A stretch of DNA of 64,000 nucleotides from Dipylidium caninum (taxonomy: Eukaryota; Platyhelminthes; Cestoda; Cyclophyllidea; Dipylidiidae). Made by a program: the position numbers and the translations under genes. Shown here in pieces: positions 1 through 9,941 of this stretch. Position 1 is the stretch's first letter. Every line of letters begins with the position of its first letter. Under the pieces are notes generated by a model. That model saw only the letters and a list, made by a program, of their open reading frames with translations. It ran no database searches and was not told where the DNA came from. The stretch lies in the NCBI GenBank assembly GCA_017562135.1, contig QEYB01000406.1:1-64000 (forward strand), written 5' to 3'.

Positions 1-180
1 ACTCTTTAGTCACCATCATGCGCTCTCGATTGCCGGCTTTCTTTGCGCTTTCGTTGTTTCTTGTGAGAAATCACAAATGAACTGGTCTTACTGCAACTCG
101 GTGCTCGAATGCAACGCCCTCTTCACTGGGGTCTATTTTCATTCTTTGTACTTGGCTTCTGTGGTCCCTCCTAAGAAACT
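1..180. other. 5' flank of the first cassette, no supported gene
   Basis: No coding region is supported here. The last part, about 147-187, matches the sequence just upstream of the cassette at 6470-6496 (the stretch around ctcctaagaaactgtgtg). It is therefore the tail of another copy of the segmental unit whose main body lies to the left of the window. Confidence 0.5.
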
Positions 181-745
181 GTGTGCGGTGAGCGGCAGTC
201 GAAGTTGGTGGGAGGGGGGTGGAGGAGGAGGAGGAGGAGTTGGAGGAGTTAAAGGCGGTGCTTGGTCGGGGCTGACACGAGTCGAGTCGAGAAGACGATA
301 GGCAGAAGTGCAGCATCACACCTCTTTTTCTTCCATTCCTTCCGCCTCGAGTTCACTACGGTTGAATGGGCCCTCGTGGTGTGGTCCATCGCACTCACTC
401 GGTGTGCCCCACTCCATGTTACCGGTGCAGAGCGCCGTCATTGCGCTCTGTCGTCCCTCCATTCGGTGTGTCTTGTTCACCTTGCCCCACGTCTGCCCAA
501 GACCTACGGTCACGCTGTTGCTGCGACTGCTTTACACCGACACTGTCATGACGTCTGGCGCCACACAGTGAAGCCGGATTGCACGCGGTGCGCGTTGATG
601 CATCGTCAATGCGCTAGTGTCCTTCCTCCCCTCCAAACGCGGCTTGTGTGCCAATGTCACCTGTCGAAAGCCCGTCCTCATTCTCACCTCACCTCCGTGC
701 CCTTGAAAACTGCTCGCCCACGCCGCGCGATCTAATAAATGCTTT
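181..745 (+). pseudogene. Degenerate copy (locus 1) of the 100-aa Cys-rich cassette gene
   Basis: The whole cassette can be aligned by eye with the intact copies at 6497-7034, 9510-10050 and 19250-19793, including the GGAGG-rich upstream tract, leader, coding body and AATAAA (734-739). It is broken in several ways. The TATA box of the intact copies is replaced by gttaaagg. The start codon is changed to GTG (308-310). Many one- and two-base insertions shift the frame along the body before the equivalent stop at 615-617. The Cys-rich core (…CxxxC…) can only be followed by changing frames. This is most simply a dead member of the tandem family. Sequencing error alone would not explain both the TATA and the ATG losses. 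Confidence 0.75.
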
Positions 746-1016
746 GTCATCCCACGTCACTTGCCTTCTTTCCCGCCTTCGCTATACTCAGCCACCACCA
801 TCTCACTTATACATTTTCGCGTCGATTGTCGCGAGCGTGTTCCAGTTACTGGCTACCACGGCTGTTTGTGCCCTTAGCACTCGGAATGGCAATATTCCTC
901 GTGGATTGAGCACAATGGTGGAGCAGTTTCCTGAGTGGGTCTAAATGGGTCAACCGACTGCTCGTGGTGCAAATTCACCCAAGGTCTCCGTCACCGTTTC
1001 CACGCACTCCGTCCCA

Positions 1017-1165
1017 CTTCACCTCACCTCCTCACCTCACTCCACCCACCTGGTACCACTACCTCACTCACGCTCATCCACCTCACTCACCTTCACCTCA
1101 CTTCACCTCACCTTCACCTCACCTTCATCTCATCTCATCTCATCTCACGCTCAACTCGGCTCGCT
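1017..1165. repeat. CTCACC/CATCT low-complexity tract
   Basis: Imperfect tandem CTCAC, CACCT and then CATCT pentamers. The equivalent place in copy B is much shorter. Similar blocks occur at 11937-11993 and 23596-23690, so this is a recurrent component of the duplicated unit. Long open frames in it are by-products of composition. Confidence 0.9.
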
Positions 1166-1409
1166 CAGTTAACGTTTAACTCATCGTGTCCCATTCATCA
1201 TCCCATCCGGCATCCCATCCATTTCGCTGAGTTCTCCTCACCACTCTCCCGCTACGCTCTCAGGTCGCATGACCAAGACATCTCCTCACTTAAGGTCAGT
1301 TACGTTCTTAGCTTCGCCCATATCTTTCGCCTTTGTCCACCACGCGTAACTCACCGTGGCTCAGACCTGCTTGTGCTTCAGCATCCGCCCACAAATGAAG
1401 TGGTTTACT

Positions 1410-1542
1410 TGACTGGCTGCCTGCTGGCTGACTGGACTGACTTGACTGACTGACTGACGACTGACTGACTGACTGACTGACTGATGACTGACTGACTGAG
1501 TGAGTGAGTGGAGTGAGTGAGTGAGTGGAGTGAGTGAGTGAG
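1410..1542. repeat. (GACT)n followed by (GAGT)n microsatellite
   Basis: A run of TGAC tetramers passes into TGAG tetramers with short GGAGT interruptions. The same compound arrangement recurs at 23894-23975. In copy B only the GTGA part remains (10488-10517). The array length therefore differs in each copy. Confidence 0.92.
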
Positions 1543-2029
1543 GGTGGTCGAGTGTAGAGTTTAGGCGTGACGAGGTTGATGGTGGTTGGTGGGGCACCGA
1601 AGAGGAAGTGCGTTCCTCTCCCACACTTCTTCTTCAGAGTGCCAGCCACAGTGCAGCGTTGACTCGTCTCCGCCTTCCTCTTCTTATCGGCTAGTTGGCC
1701 TGTGAGATGCGACGATTGGAGGCACCTCACCTCCTTTCTCATCAACCTGTCTTCACATTTCAGTGAGTGCTTGACGTCGTCTGACAGTCTGTGCATCTTC
1801 GAAGGCGTGCTGTCAACTCGTCAACCGACTCAGAGTGTCATCTGTTTAGTAGGTGGATGCGGAGCTCGTCTTTCCGTTCAACACAGCACTTCACTTGGTG
1901 ATGTGTGGATAACAGCAAGTCGAGAACAGGCGCCAGACGCGAGCGTCGGGGGAAGAGAGGAAGTGGAGTGGAGTGGCTGCTGATTCGGTGAGAATGAAGT
2001 TGGCCATGCCGAGAGCGGCTGGGCAATAA

Positions 2030-2140
2030 TGGAGATGAGAATGGAGAGTTGGGGAAGAGGCAGAGGGAGAGAGGAGGAGAAGAGGAGCAAAGGAGATAAG
2101 AGAGAGAAGGAGAAGAGAGAGAGAGAGTTAAGGAGAGAAG
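2030..2140. repeat. GA-rich purine tract
   Basis: Strongly purine-biased sequence of GAGAG and GGAGAAG motifs. Its copy-B counterpart lies at about 10940-11035. No gene is supported; minus-strand Ser/Leu-rich open frames here reflect composition. Confidence 0.8.
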
Positions 2141-4198
2141 GAAAGTTGTCAATCTCAGTCGTTTTTGAAGTTTGCTGCATGTTGTGAATGGTGTAACGTG
2201 GAATACCGAATCTCACCATTTCATGATGCGGATAGGCAGAATCGACGACCATAGGTAAATGAGGAGAAGGCGAACTCGACTACATTCTGACGGACCGTCT
2301 GGAGAGACTGACTTGGGTGTTTACAAAGGTGCTCCTCTGTCTAATCGAGGAGTAGGTCGCGGGCGTAGGACATGGTGGTTTTTTGACAAGGCGGAATGCC
2401 AGTCATCCGATTGAGAGATGTGGAGATGTCGATGATGTGTACTGTGTCGGAGTCTTCGACAAACCTCTGAGTTGACGGTGCAGTGATTGACGCACTCCAC
2501 TCAGGCGCTTTGTCTGTTGTCATTGACGGCGTCTAACCTACGTTTTCCTCCCGACCTGCCACTTTATTCCGCCCACGCTCACGCATCTGGCCACCGTGTT
2601 GCAGTTGTCGGAGGCCAATTCCCGCCCTATTTCACTGCGCCTTTCCTCATCTCCATTGTCTTCCTCACCACTGCGGCACTGACCTGCATTGTTATTTCCG
2701 TCAATTTTCGCGTTTTTGACGCATTCCGTCATTCTCATCCAAGTGCATCCGACCACTGTGCGCCATTTTGCGCGATGTACGAGGACTGTGTCATCGTACT
2801 CCGTCCTTCTCTCGGCACTTTCACACACATCACGTTTACTTGAGTTGGAGTTGCGAGTGGTTGTGGCGTTTGGAGAGTTATTTGCAACCGCAGTGGTTCG
2901 GAGGCAAGGACGTCGGAGCTTCGATGGATGGTATTGCGTTTCCCAGATGAAGGTTCGCCTCCTGTCTGTTGAACTTTCCGTTCCCTCCTCCACCTCCACC
3001 TCCTCCCCAAACCCCTATCTTCTCTCACCATTTTCAACCTCACTCACCTCACCTCACTCACCAATCACCTCACCTCACGCTCACTCAACTAACGTCTCGT
3101 GGAACTGGACCTCGGACTGTACATGTGGCAAGGGACAGTAAAGAAGAAAGCTGCTGGTGAGCAGACGTGTTGTTAGGTGAGGTGGAAGGGAACGGCCATG
3201 GAAATAGTAACGTGAATGGGATTGAAAGTTGGTCAGAGGGAAGGGAGTAATGTGTTGAGTGGAACCGGGGCAGGCCTGAATTGCCGATACTGTGGAAGAC
3301 CAGCAACTGAATTGCAAGCCTGGTCCTTGAACGGACGGACGGACGGGAGTATTGTCATGCTCACGACCAGAGGCACGTGGTGTGGTTGGCAGGTAACACT
3401 GCCTCGCGTTCCAGTCATTCGGAGACTGTATGGGATTTCCCTGTGGTTGACAGACGTGGCAGTGTGTGATGGAATGACACGTGGAGAAGGACCAGGGCGA
3501 ACAACATCGAATTCTTCGCCTTCACTGCCAGTTGGAAGGCATTGTTGGAAGAGCTGGAGTTGTGCGAGACTGCACGAGGGCAGCTTCACATTTGATGGCC
3601 AAGATTGTGGATGACGGGGGATTCCCATGTGCAGATGAATGCGGCGCCGAGCATAATAATCGAGAAAGAGTGGTGAGGGTAAAATTGCGCCATGAAGTGG
3701 AGTGGTTAGGGAAGACTGCATGTCGTGCTAGCGTGTTTTAGATGGGTCAACAGGAAAGACAACTGCGGTCGTCGGCTGCGTGTTGTGCATCATTAAAGTG
3801 AAACGCAAACCGACATATCACTGGATTGCGAACCCTCTCCGTCTGCGCTCCCGAATCTCAGCACGAATATGAATGCTGAATGTGTGCCTCAACTTAGTCG
3901 GCATAAGAGATGATTCGTTCGATGAGATAAACTGACGTATTAGATGAGAGAGTTATGGAATAGTCGCTTGTACCATCAACTCATTATAGGAATATCTGAG
4001 GTCTTTTTGGCATAAATACGAGCTACTATTGTCTCTCCTATGGGAAAATTGTCGTCGTTGGCCATGGGAGTTAGCATAGAAGTGCATTTTGGAGCAGAAG
4101 AGGAGACATAGGAAGCCGATGGTTGGCGCCACGAACCCGCACAGTGCTGGGCTTCGGGCGGGCGTGGAAGTGACGGTGTCGGTGGTCGGCGAGACGTA

Positions 4199-4405
4199 CA
4201 ACTTTCATCGTGGGAATGAGAGGACGAGGTAGAGTGGAAAGAGAAGAAGGGGTGACTAACGTCAGACTAGACGGGAGAATGGCCATGGTGTGGGGACGTG
4301 CAGAACGAGAATGTCTCCACTTGCCAAGTGTATAAATAGATGACCTTCGGGTAGTCGGTTACCAAATGCACAGCGACACGGTAAATCGTCATGCCTGTCA
4401 TCTGC
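4199..4405 (+). promoter_or_regulatory. Conserved island with TATAAATA promoter and remnant start codon (copy A)
   Basis: These 207 bases are identical by eye to 13101-13307, although the surrounding duplicated sequence is full of indels. They contain TATAAATA at 4331-4338. Sixty nucleotides downstream is an ATG (4391) opening with M-P-V, the same spacing and similar first residues as the Cys-rich gene at 23109. The frame stops after about 11 codons. In copy B an extra C just after the island ends the frame even sooner. A minus-strand frame begins at 4286 within the same island (see the ORF at 12904-13188). The simplest reading is a promoter retained from a lost family member, possibly bidirectional. 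Confidence 0.5.
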
Positions 4406-4547
4406 TTAACAATATTTGAGCAGTGAATTCGTGTCAGCACATACACATGACCGACCGCGTTGTTTCAACAAGGCCCGCAGTGAGAGAAGAAGAAGAAGAG
4501 GTAAAGACAGCATCGAGGAAGCGGCTTAGGGAGGCACTCTTCTTTCA

Positions 4548-4827
4548 TCCTGTGTGCGGATGCATTGGCCTGTGTCGCATTTCCCCACTCATTCATCCCT
4601 CTGTCCCCTACCACTCCCCTCCTCCAACCCACGACCACTTTGGGGAATGCCAAATCGCCTACTCATCGTGTTTGACGCTCGAAATGCACTCATGCAATCG
4701 TTGAAAACACGTCCAACTGGTTCTGCAAGGTGCGTGCATGCCACGCCAGCGATTGATGGGGCGTCGTCGAAGGAGATTGTAACATTTGCAGAGATAATTT
4801 GGTTGAGCACCAATTTGTGATTGGCGC
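4548..4827 (+). repeat. Dispersed four-copy module, copy 1
   Basis: The core around ctactcatcgtgtttga to gtgcatgcc occurs here, at 13446-13729, and in the two inverted-repeat arms (about 25975-26215 plus, and about 34970-35220 minus). Between segmental copies A and B the stretch 4642-4827 is identical except for one inserted G. Against the arms it is clearly older. Both strands have open frames over the core, but the insertion in copy B breaks the plus-strand frame and no start, splice or stop pattern is convincing. I treat it as an ancient shared repeat or 3'-flank module, not a gene. Confidence 0.7.
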
Positions 4828-4968
4828 TTTCTTAGGGTTCCCGAAAAATCTTCTCATAATCCTGATGATCGCGCAGAGACTCCCATTCGATAGGCACAAT
4901 TTTGAAATCCCTTTTCTTCAGTTGAAGTGTCCGAAACCTCTTTATTGGTACGAAGACTGTGTTCGATA

Positions 4969-5067
4969 ATGAGTTGGATTTGAGCACCCTAGAAGTGTCC
5001 GATGCTTTGGCACACATGGCAAAGAAGTATAACCGCCTCATTTTCCAGTGTGGTCAATCCATTCTTG
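4969..5067 (+). other. Exon-like conserved fragment, protein not recognised (copy A)
   Basis: Ninety-nine bases are identical to 13772-13870. The plus frame reads as ordinary globular or helical protein (…LDLSTLEVSDALAHMAKKY…), unlike the low-complexity frames around it. Upstream sequence differs: copy A has about 100 bases that copy B lacks. Downstream the frame soon breaks. This could be an exon remnant of a captured gene or a constrained non-coding element. I do not recognise the family. Confidence 0.3.
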
Positions 5068-6203
5068 GGAATGAGTATTGCAACATTCATGCAGTAGTCG
5101 TCAAATATAAATGTTTATTTGAACGACTTCAAGGGAAATTGAGGAAGAAATGTAGTAGGGTTGAGTATGCCACAACTGATTACTTATCCCACGGGAGGTT
5201 AGGATTTTGTCTTTTCATCTGCTGGGGACTCATCGAGGAGCACCATGTCCTGCGGTCGACTTTTGTGAATGGAGCACATGTGCAGGTGAGATGCGATGTA
5301 TGCACACTGAAACTTTGAGACACGTGGAGTAATCCTTATCCACCTCCTCTTCCACCGGGATTGACGAGAGTACTCCGAACTCAGTCATTTCAGTCGCTTC
5401 CCGTTCGACAGTTCTCGGCACCCTTTTTGTAATGAGATTGTCATTCCTATTTTTAACATCTTTTTAATCTAGTATGCGGCAAGTTCCGGAGGCACCGCCG
5501 CATTTCATCTTCAAGCCCAAAACGAGTCTCTTCAAACTGCGAAAAGGGTATGGGACCGCGGACGATACAGTAAATTTTTCCCAACATAGTGATTGACTGG
5601 AAGTCAAAGAACGCTTGCACTGACAACCCCTCCCGTCGTCAGAAGTGTGAGGACTTTTCAACGAAAATTTTAATAAATGCACTTCGAGGGAGTTGCACTA
5701 TCACCGAGGCGACTTGGAACAACCAACGCAAGCTAATGACAGCCCGGAGTGAAGACACAAAACGTACTTTCTGTGCTACATGCGCGTTGGAAGTGATAAT
5801 TTCGAGTTGAGAGCTACAATGAGTAAGGCTACCTTCCCTTAGTCTAAAAGAATGCATAGAAAGGCAATAAAGGTTGGCATTGTGACAATGCCACGTTGCG
5901 ACATCTGATTTCGTGGGCAGTGACTGCTGGCCGCAGACGGAATGCTCGGATGTGCGGCCTTTTCCTGCCTGTGCCCACCACGGATGGCATAAGCAGGGTT
6001 GTGCGTCTAGTCAAACCATGGCTGTAGAAGGTGAAAAAGTAAATGGAGAAGCCAGTCGGCAGACACACCACTGTATGTAGAGCTATGAATAGCGATTTGG
6101 CAGGAGGTCATGGAAATGGTGAGTGACGAGAAGACACGAGTTGAAACCTAAGGAAGCTTGGTGTGACGACATCACGCGACCTGTTCAAGAAACGGTGAGG
6201 TGG

Positions 6204-6211
6204 TATAAAAT
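6204..6211 (+). promoter_or_regulatory. TATA box of the ORF at 6264
   Basis: TATAAAAT lies 60 nt before an ATG, in the same geometry as the other cassette genes. The copy-B counterpart is TATAAAA at 15054, 62 nt before its ATG. Both are followed by the shared leader tgaggttcctcgaag. Confidence 0.6.
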
Positions 6212-6263
6212 ATGAGGTTCCTCGAAGTAGTGGCTTCAAAAGAGGTGAGGCAAAGTACGTACA

Positions 6264-6584
6264 ATGCTCGTTGGTTGGACGAAATTACTGGCTGTGGCCA
6301 GTTCCCACCGACCGCAGGTAATGCCTGTCGTCCGCCCTCATCTGTTGTCTGTCACTCGGCCCATAATCTATCCATCAATGCGTCAAGATGTTTATCCAGA
6401 CGTCGTCGCCGACGTTCATCGCAGGCTCCCTCTCGACGTCTACCTCCCGGTGCGTGCTCAGTTGGCTCCTGTGGTCCCTCCTAAGAAACTGTGTGCGGTG
6501 AGCGGAGTCGAAGTTGGTGGAGGGGGGTTGAGGAGGAGGAGGAGGAGTTGGAGGAGTATAAAAGGCGAGTGTGGTCGGGGCTGA
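6264..6584 (+). CDS. Hypothetical V/P-rich protein related to the Cys-rich family
   Basis: A 106-codon frame with a TATA box 60 nt upstream. Its start (MLVGWTKLLAVA, then VMPVVRP) resembles the start of the 22246-23109 protein (MPVVLTKMTSVA, then LMPVVSR). The following residues (SVTRPIIYPSM…DVYPDVVADV) show the period-4 V/x-P spacing of the family, with Tyr, Arg and His where relatives have Cys. The frame runs without a break into the purine-rich promoter of the next cassette and ends beyond its TATA box. The true C-terminus may instead come from splicing at GCG|GTGAGC (6495/6496), but no strong acceptor is visible. The counterpart in copy B is frame-broken. No polyadenylation signal is seen before 7029. 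It is uncertain whether this is a functional gene. Confidence 0.45.
   Translation: MLVGWTKLLAVASSHRPQVMPVVRPHLLSVTRPIIYPSMRQDVYPDVVADVHRRLPLDVYLPVRAQLAPVVPPKKLCAVSGVEVGGGGLRRRRRSWRSIKGECGRG
6557..6564 (+). promoter_or_regulatory. TATA box of cassette gene 2
   Basis: TATAAAAG follows a GGAGGAG tract, 60 nt before the ATG at 6617. The surrounding 110 bases are shared with cassettes 3 and 4. Unlike those two, no CACGTG was seen in the upstream 300 bases, because the upstream sequence here belongs to segmental copy A. Confidence 0.8.
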
Positions 6585-6616
6585 CCACGAGTCAGTCGAG
6601 AAGACGATAGGCAGAA

Positions 6617-6919
6617 ATGCAAGCATCACACCTCCTTTGTTCTCCATCCTTCGCCTCAGTTCACGGTGAATGGACGCCCTCGTGGTGTGGTCCATCGCAC
6701 TCACTCGCGTGTGCCCCACTCATGTTACCGGTGCAGGCGCCGCTCATGACGCTCTGTCGTCCCTCCATGGTGTCTGTCACCTGCCCCACTGTCTGCACCA
6801 AGACCTACGGTCACGCCTGTCCCTGCGACTGCTACACCGACATCTGTCATGACGTCTGCGCCACAGTGAAGCCGATGCACTGCCACGGTGCGCACGTGAT
6901 GCCATCGTCAATGCGCTAG
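6617..6919 (+). CDS. 100-aa Cys-rich cassette protein, copy 2
   Basis: Intronless 100-codon gene with TATA box at 6557 and polyadenylation signal AATAAA at 7029-7034, so the whole transcription unit is under 500 bases. The C-terminal half is Cys-rich: CRPSMVSVTCPTVC, then HACPCDCYTDICHDVC, giving two C-x3-C pairs and a CPCDC cluster. There is no clear signal peptide or membrane segment. The start is set by TATA spacing and by conservation of this ATG in copies 3 and 4. Against those copies most codon differences change the amino acid (for example Y to C, T to P, L to S), and several change the cysteine count. The family is not recognised. A disulfide-linked structural role is inferred from composition only. 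The alternative is that a different frame is translated, but only this frame yields the conserved Cys pattern. Confidence 0.7.
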   Translation: MQASHLLCSPSFASVHGEWTPSWCGPSHSLACAPLMLPVQAPLMTLCRPSMVSVTCPTVCTKTYGHACPCDCYTDICHDVCATVKPMHCHGAHVMPSSMR

Positions 6920-7034
6920 TGTCCTTCCTCCCCTCCAAACGCGGTGTGCCAATGTCACTGTCGAAAGGCCGTCCTCATTCTCACCTCACCTCCGTGCCCC
7001 TTGACACTGCTCGCCCCACGCCGCGCCTAATAAA

Positions 7035-7310
7035 TGCTTTGTCATCCCACGTCACTTGCCTTCTTCCCACGCCTTCGTCTCTCTGGTCTTGTCTAATACT
7101 TTGCCGATGTTTTGTCTAATTGCCAAGCTGCCACTTCACTGACTTTGCCCAACACTGTCTGTGGGCATGTCATTCAACCTCATTGCCATGTGGGCCGGAA
7201 ATACAGGAGCAGATGCAGTAGCAGTAGCGGGAGCGGGAGCGGGAGCGCGAGTTGTAGCGGTAGCGGTAGCGGTGGCAGTCGCATTGTATCTCATCACGTC
7301 ATAGTCGGTT

Positions 7311-7354
<44 letters not shown>

Positions 7355-7500
7355 CTTGTTGTTGTTAGTGCAACTGCACTTTCGCCTGTGCAAGTCATGT
7401 CTGAGTTCTCGTCTGGTCAAACGGTAGAAGTCGATGTCGAGTGGCGCTGCTGTCGCCCTCCTCGTGGTTGCCCCAACCGGATTCATTCAAGTAGCGGGCG
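7035..7500 (+). repeat. 3' flank shared with cassette 4, with GTAGCG and (GTT)n microsatellites
   Basis: Downstream of the polyadenylation signal this block (from tttgcccaacactgtctg to about 7470) matches 19890-20170 downstream of cassette 4. It contains a (GTAGCG/GGGAGC)n tract at 7206-7275 and about 19 GTT units at 7310-7367. Cassettes 1 and 3 have a different 3' flank, so two flank types exist. Poly-Val or poly-Asn open frames here are microsatellite artefacts. Confidence 0.8.
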
Positions 7501-9430
7501 AGTAAATACTGAGTAAACGGTCGACATCGAAATCATCGTCCCCGTCAATAGTTTTATATGGCGAAAAATTAAACAGTTTTGTCATAAGCCATTTTCGTAC
7601 GAATTTCCTCCTCATGCCTTTTTCTCCATTCTTGGCGTATTTGCTGACTTTCAAGTCGACGTATACGTTGATAGTGGGAAGTAAAGAAAAATGGTGAGAG
7701 CAAAGTCGGCGGATGTGAGAGCCCGCAGAATCGTGTCGGACAAATCGGAGCCACACGCCGTTGGTCTGCGGTCCAGTTAGTGTGGGAGAGGGAAAGCGTA
7801 TGTCGCATCTCTCATGCCTTCAAAGGGGGGTGTGAAGGGCCTCTTGGCGCCCCCTGGAGTAGATCCGGGAATATCTTAAGCTGCGGGTACTCTGTGAAGG
7901 CCTATTCTTAACGCCAGTTATATCGCGAGCCGCGTAGCCACGTGCCCACTTGGCACGATGCAACACAGGGCGGCACCAACGACTCACCCATTTCCATTTC
8001 ATCGTCTCGGGTCTAATCACTTCGCGGTTCTGCCCCTACTGCCTTCATACAAAACACAGTCGACGATGCAAATATCCGCTCAACTGGGTGTGGAGCCCGA
8101 CCCCATTGCGGTCATTTCGTTGACCACCAGATGATGACGCCTCGGCACTGCTCTTCGGCGACGCTGATCCCCGAGCTATTTTTGGCGTTGTTTCAATTTT
8201 CACGTCTCAAAGCCACTTAACCCAAAGTCCACTCTGACCGATTCCTTGCACGCCAATCGCCTCCACTATGGGCGATTGTTACGAAATGTCCTGGTAGTCA
8301 GGAAATCGCGAGGATGAATAGTTGGGATGGATGTAGGAGGTGTGTGAACGTCCTGCGGCGCAATTAAAAGCTTCATTGTCTAGTCCTCGTGACACTGTCG
8401 TTCGATCCGGCAAACAACAGACCTTTGTGGTCTGTCAGGACGTTCACCGAAAAACCGTGTTGACTTGAATGGCGCCGCTGACCGGCTACGTTTTAAGGCA
8501 GTCGTCATGCACTCCTTCTGACCATCGTCGTTGCGCACTCTACTTCTCGGCGAAGGCGCTTTATGTTGCATTGCGGATTTGATCGTCAATTAGCGTTGGT
8601 TCACAATGCACGGACAGCAACTTGCATGGTGCGGAGGCGTAAATCGTCTTAAATAGGCTGATGAGGTAGCGAAAAATGGCCGAGGGCATGACGAGAAATG
8701 GGGACAAGGCTAACCACTAGGAGGAAGAATTGTTTCGCAAGCCTTTTATAACGGTAGTGTGTTATAGCGCCGCGAACCACAATATTTCATTAGTTTGTTG
8801 GCTATTCTGACAGCACATAGGGCAGATAAACTAAGTGGAGTGTGATTTATGGCGTTAATCAAGAGATTTGATGACCAGCTGGCCGAACGCGGGTAGAATG
8901 AGACCAGTTGACCACTCCGAAAAAACATACATGGGAGATAGGGAATGGAGTGAAAGAATTGGATTCAGAGGGCGGACGAAAAGAAGAACGAATGGCGTGA
9001 GTGCTGAGCTCAAGCAGGGGAGAGAGAGAAAGCGGGAGAGAGAGAGAGAAGTGAGATGCGGAAGATAGAGTCACAGGGCACAAGTGAGCTACGTGAAGAG
9101 GTGTGGCTGCCAGGGAATCCACTTTCTTCACGACAGAACGAGGTGATCTGGTGTGACACCAAAGAGGCTGATGAGGAGACATTTGTGCTCATCTACGGTC
9201 TTAACTGTGTGCGGGTCATGATTGACGTTGACAGACGACCCCTGGCCATGGGAGAAATGAGGAGCGACGTGAGAAGTGGATGTCTGAGACAAACCTACTC
9301 CACGCAACACACGACAACCTGTTTAGTGTCGTTAATCTCTTGCCTTTGTTCAGTGCGACGTGCTTCCTTCCTCATACCTCATTGCACAGTTCGCGATGTC
9401 TTGTGTCTGTGCACGAATGAGGTGGTTGCG
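7501..9430. other. Intergenic sequence, no supported gene
   Basis: No coding region, RNA gene or recognisable transposon protein is evident. A (GA)n tract lies at 9013-9055. The stretch 7820-8260 has a more GC-rich, dense look than its surroundings and could be an old repeat, but I see no terminal repeats or internal duplication to prove it. Confidence 0.5.
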
Positions 9431-9435
9431 GGGAT

Positions 9436-9586
9436 CACGTGTCGTTGGCGAATCGATTGGAGGTACGAGATGAGACGTCGGAAGACAGATCTTATGACAG
9501 TCACGCGGTGAGCGGAGTCGATGTGGGTGGGGGGGGGTTGAGGGGGAGGAGGAGGAGGAGTTGGAGGATTTGGAGGAGTATAAAAG
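9436..9586 (+). promoter_or_regulatory. Promoter of cassette gene 3: CACGTG box and TATA box
   Basis: The palindromic CACGTG at 9436-9441 lies 137 nt before TATAAAAG (9579-9586), which is 60 nt before the ATG. The intervening sequence includes a G-rich run (9520-9538) and a GGAGGAG tract. The same arrangement with nearly the same spacing occurs before cassette 4. CACGTG is the classical site for bHLH-zip factors such as MAX or USF; binding here is inferred. Confidence 0.7.
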
Positions 9587-9638
9587 GCGAGTGTGGTCGG
9601 AGCTGACCACGAGTCAGTCGAGAAGACGATAGACAGAA

Positions 9639-9941
9639 ATGCAAGCATCACGCCTCCTTTGTTCTCCATCCTTCGGCTCAGTTTGCGGTGAATGGACGCC
9701 CTCGTGGTGTGGTCCATCGCACTCACTCGCGTGTGCCCCACTCATGTCGCCGGTGCAGGCCCCGCTCATGATGGTCTGTCGTCCCTCGATGGTGTCTGTC
9801 ACCTGCCCCCCTGTCTGCACCAAGACCTACGGTCACGCCTGTCCCTGCGACTGCTGCACCGACATCTGTCATGACGTCTGCGCCACAGTGAAGCCAATGC
9901 ACTGCCACGGTGCGCACGTGATGCCATCGTCAATGTGCTAG
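9639..9941 (+). CDS. 100-aa Cys-rich cassette protein, copy 3
   Basis: Intronless, with TATA box at 9579 and AATAAA at 10045-10050. Its protein is identical to copy 4 (19379-19681). It differs from copy 2 at about ten positions, including CCTDICHDVC in place of CYTDICHDVC and a terminal Cys in place of Arg. Several of these substitutions add cysteines. The gene heads segmental copy B. Its upstream region is of the CACGTG type, unlike copy 2. Function is unknown; a disulfide-rich structural or secreted protein is inferred from composition, and no signal peptide is evident. Confidence 0.7.
   Translation: MQASRLLCSPSFGSVCGEWTPSWCGPSHSLACAPLMSPVQAPLMMVCRPSMVSVTCPPVCTKTYGHACPCDCCTDICHDVCATVKPMHCHGAHVMPSSMC

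Larger units (their letters stand above)
860..6495 (+). repeat. Segmental duplication copy A (partner: copy B, 10080-15362)
   Basis: From about 890 (cctcgtggattgagcacaatg) to the end of the unit at 6495, the order of sequence matches 10088-15362 almost throughout, with frequent indels. The unit begins after the polyadenylation region of a 100-aa cassette gene. It ends exactly where the next cassette begins in copy A (…tgtgcg|gtgagcgg). In copy B homology stops at the same base and no cassette follows. Inside are simple-sequence tracts, a TATAAATA promoter-like island (4199-4405), a dispersed module (4548-4827), two exon-like fragments and a TATA-driven ORF (6264). Most of the unit contains no convincing gene. 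Confidence 0.85.

Noticed and set aside
6670..6852. Alternative frame of the cassette gene (MDALVVWSIALTR…)
   Set aside because: The other frame starts at the correct TATA spacing and carries the repeated C-x3-C pattern typical of neighbouring family proteins. This frame has no such pattern.
7136..7486. Open frames with poly-Asn or poly-Val
   Set aside because: They are translations of the (GTT)n microsatellite and are not conserved in length at the second copy.
7820..8260. Possible transposon remnant
   Set aside because: Denser composition than its surroundings, but no terminal repeats, target-site duplication or reverse transcriptase/transposase motifs were found.
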